Origin: Syngnathus acus
Lineage: Eukaryota; Chordata; Actinopteri; Syngnathiformes; Syngnathidae
Direction of reading: 5' to 3'
Length of the DNA stretch: 64,000 bases
NCBI RefSeq assembly: GCF_901709675.1
Contig: NC_051100.1
Coordinates: 9,830,786 to 9,894,785 of the forward strand
Below are positions 61,541-64,000 of the stretch, piece after piece. The first letter of the stretch is position 1. The number at the start of each line of letters is the position of its first letter. The position numbers and the translations under genes were made by a program. The notes under the pieces were generated by a model. It was given only the letters and a program-made list of their open reading frames with translations. It was not told the DNA's origin and searched no databases.

Positions 61541-61993
61541 CTGCTGGGTGTACGTGCGAAGCAGCACTTGTCTCCAGGGACCCTTTAGCTGGCGTGAGGC
61601 CCTCCCTGACAGGGTTAAAGGTACAGCAAGCGTACGTCAGCTGACGCGTCCAGTGACGTCACTGCAAAGGGGGCGTGCCATGCAGCGAGATCCAGCCATC
61701 CGACCAGGGAGGGAGGTTGCAGGATCTGGTCCCGTGCAGCTTCCTTGCCGCCGCCGTCTGTGCACCTCCGAGAGCGAGCGGCCGGCCGGCCATCCTCATC
61801 CGATCATGTGCTTGCGCTTGTGTCAGGCTCAGGAAGTGAGCCTCATTCCTCCCTTGCCGCTTCCTTTCTCTTGACTGCGTTGTCGTGCGTGCTAAGTCGC
61901 TTCGTCTGCACCGGCTTGAGCTGCTTTTGACGCGGTCGCTGGTCCGGAGCCGGGCTCCTCCTCCTCCTTCTCGTCCTCATCGCGGAGACGCTC
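61541..61993 (+). promoter_or_regulatory. gpr137b: gpr137b promoter and 5'UTR, with a perfect CRE
   Basis: A CpG-rich block begins here after AT-rich DNA and runs to the ATG. It holds the full palindromic cAMP-response element TGACGTCA (61654-61661), 27 bases after GTCAGCTGAC-type palindromic sequence (61636-61645). No TATA box was seen. The 5'UTR boundary is unknown. Confidence 0.6.
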
Positions 61994-64000
61994 ATGGAGG
62001 CCCCGGTGAAGGAGACTCGGGAGTCGTTCCCCCTGCCCACTCTCACGCCGGCCGTGCCCCCTTACGTGACCCTGGGTCTGACGGTGGTCTACAGCGCCTT
62101 CTACTCACTGCTCTTCATCTTCATCTACGTCCAACTGTGGTTGGTGCTGCGCTACCGGCACAAGCGCTTCAGCTACCAGACCGTGTTCCTGTTCCTGTGC
62201 CTGCTGTGGTCGGCCCTGCGCACGGTGCTCTTCTCCTTCTACTTCAAGAACTTTGTGACGGCCAACACTTTGGGGCCTTTTCCCTTCTGGCTGCTGTACT
62301 GCTTCCCCGTGTGCCTGCAGTTCTTCACACTGAGCCTCATGAACCTCTACTTTGCACAGGTGAGTGCAAACATGATGCTGTCATTTGCAAAGGGTTTGCA
62401 GACAAAATCAAGACCCACGATCTGAAATGAAATATGTTACACCTGCACAGTCTAATATTGTTGTGGTAAGGCCGAACTGTCTTGTACCAGGAGGTTAATA
62501 TTTGCTAATATTTTCTTATATACCACAGCCACATAAGAGAGGCAGAATATTTATATTTTTCATACCACCTGCAAAAACTATGCAGCTTTCCAAGTGTTCA
62601 TGAGCGACATTAAACTTTAGTGGCTTAGTTGGTAAGTGTAAGACTTCAAGCAGTTTAAATCCCACTTTAGTTAAAGTACACTGTCAAACCATTAAAAAGA
62701 TACAAAAATACACCTGTATTTAAAATAAAAAAAAACATTACCATCGACAGGCTCGCAAAAGCATTTGTATTGCAGTGTTATAACCCTTTTAGCAACAAAT
62801 ATTTGAACAGAAACAATGGAGCAGCACATGTAGACAGATACCGTAACGTAAGCTTTTTTACTTTTTCCTCTGTAACTAACAACAAATATGACTGCGGTAT
62901 ATTGAGGCGGTTCAACCGGCTCCTTGTACAAACATTGTGTTAAAAAACATACATAAAAACTGAATACAATGATCTGTATAACCTTTCCAAAATATTTAAT
63001 ATTCAAATCAACGAACATTTTTGGTTATCCTCTTATTTTGAATTTAATGCCTGCAGAATATTAAAAAAAAATGGGACGGTGGCAGCAAAACAATTGACGC
63101 ATGGTCAACAAACACCTGTTCAAAACATTCCACAGGTGAACAAGAGGATCGGATTGAATTTACGAAAATTGATAGGAGTACCATGCTACTGCTTTTAATT
63201 TTTATAAATTTAACTCCAATTTTTTTATGCACTATTTAATAGACTCTCATAAGATTGTAACTGTGCAATTAATGGTGTGCCATATGTATAAAAGTCCACT
63301 TCCGCAGTGATGACAAACTGAAACTGAAGTTCTATTTATAATCAATTTATTGACAACAGTCGTCCTACTGAGGTGCCAGTGTGAGAACACACTTCGTTCC
63401 AATCAGCTTTTACGAGTGACTCATTCCTCATCTGCTTACGTAATTCGCATATCAAACAAAAGCTTCTCAGCCCGCTAACTAAAGTTTATTCTTAGCTGCA
63501 GTAGAAAATGTGTGGGGAAAAAGTGTAAGCCAGCAAGCTTCCTGTTTGATGATTTTTTTTTTTTTTGTACTTGCTGCAATTTGAATACAGAAGTGAAGAC
63601 GGGTTGTTGCATCACAACAACACGAGGTATTTACAGTACACCATTTTCTCTTTCTCATGACAGGTCGTGTTCAAGGCCAAGTCCAAATATGCACCAGAGC
63701 TCCTGAGATACAGGTAAGATGAAGTCACGTGACAAGTTTTACAGTGTGCTAAAAAGAGTTATGGTCTACAAAATTTGCTTCCATCTCATAAGGGAAAGAT
63801 GCTTCCACAATTTCTTGAATTTGGACAATAACTCAACTAAGTGAATCTTTTGTGTCCCCGCAAGGCTGCCACTGTACCTTGTCTTCCTGTTCATGAGCGT
63901 GCTGTTTTTGGCCGTCAACTTGGTGTGCGCCATGCTAGTGAGGACATCGTCTGCGGACGCCCGCACTGTGGTGCTGGTGAGGGTTGCCATCAACGACACC
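61994..64000 (+). CDS. gpr137b: gpr137b, exons 1-3 (3' end beyond window)
   Basis: GPR137B is an integral lysosomal-membrane protein with seven predicted helices, reported to act in Rag/mTORC1 signalling. Exon 1: 61994-62359 (122 codons); exon 2: 63664-63713 (50 bases, phase 0/2); exon 3 starts at 63865 and runs off the end at 64000 in frame. 184 codons are visible of about 400. Visible segments: [88 protein letters not shown] and RVAINDT. These match human GPR137B closely, better than my memory of GPR137 or GPR137C. The N-terminus is shorter than human. Four hydrophobic helices lie in the visible part. Confidence 0.95.
62360..63663 (+). other. gpr137b: gpr137b intron 1
   Basis: AT-rich intron between GTGAGT and a TTTCTCATGACAG acceptor. 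No other gene was seen; frames on the minus strand are noncoding in character. Confidence 0.75.
63724..63733. promoter_or_regulatory. Perfect CLEAR/E-box palindrome in gpr137b intron 2
   Basis: GTCACGTGAC is the 10-base palindromic CLEAR consensus bound by TFEB/MITF-family factors that drive lysosomal genes. It lies 11 bases after the exon 2 end, in a gene for a lysosomal membrane protein. Function is inferred. Confidence 0.5.

Noticed and set aside
1-64000. CRISPR arrays, operons, prophage or bacterial genes
   Set aside because: None seen. The window is spliced vertebrate DNA throughout, with no regularly spaced repeats of CRISPR type.

Overview
The window is vertebrate nuclear DNA, almost certainly from a teleost fish. 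All major genes are intron-rich with GT-AG junctions. The proteins match vertebrate B3GALNT2, GNG4, LYST, NID1 and GPR137B, as I know them from memory. Gene order and orientation (four genes leftward, then GPR137B rightward) equal human 1q42.3. The locus is strongly compacted: all LYST coding exons fit in about 26 kb. Short introns and hAT-like and other fish-style repeats also suggest a compact percomorph-type genome. The species cannot be named.

Layout. 1-0.8 kb: 5' end of b3galnt2 (minus), running off the left edge. 1.8-2.75 kb: a hAT-type non-autonomous transposon. 5.5-10.7 kb: gng4 (minus), two coding exons plus a 5'UTR exon and GC-rich promoter. 12.3-39.4 kb: lyst (minus). I traced 52 coding exons in which every splice phase agrees, giving 3814 codons, including one cassette exon absent from the human protein and one GC-AG intron. 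40.5-46.5 kb: an unrecognised multi-exon gene (minus) between lyst and nid1, where the human locus, as I recall it, has none; one exon carries a one-base frame break. 48.6-59.0 kb: nid1 (minus), 20 coding exons, 1205 residues. 60.7-60.8 kb: tRNA-Gln(CTG), minus. 61.6-64.0 kb: promoter and first three coding exons of gpr137b (plus), cut by the right edge.

The genes do not form an operon-like unit; they are a conserved vertebrate neighbourhood. Two concern lysosomes: LYST (lysosome and granule trafficking) and GPR137B (lysosomal membrane protein). A perfect CLEAR/TFEB-type palindrome lies in gpr137b intron 2. NID1 builds basement membranes, GNG4 is a G-protein gamma subunit, and B3GALNT2 glycosylates alpha-dystroglycan.

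The least explained piece is the 40.5-46.5 kb gene. Exon ends were derived by hand from reading frame, splice consensus and remembered human proteins. No alignment or search was run.
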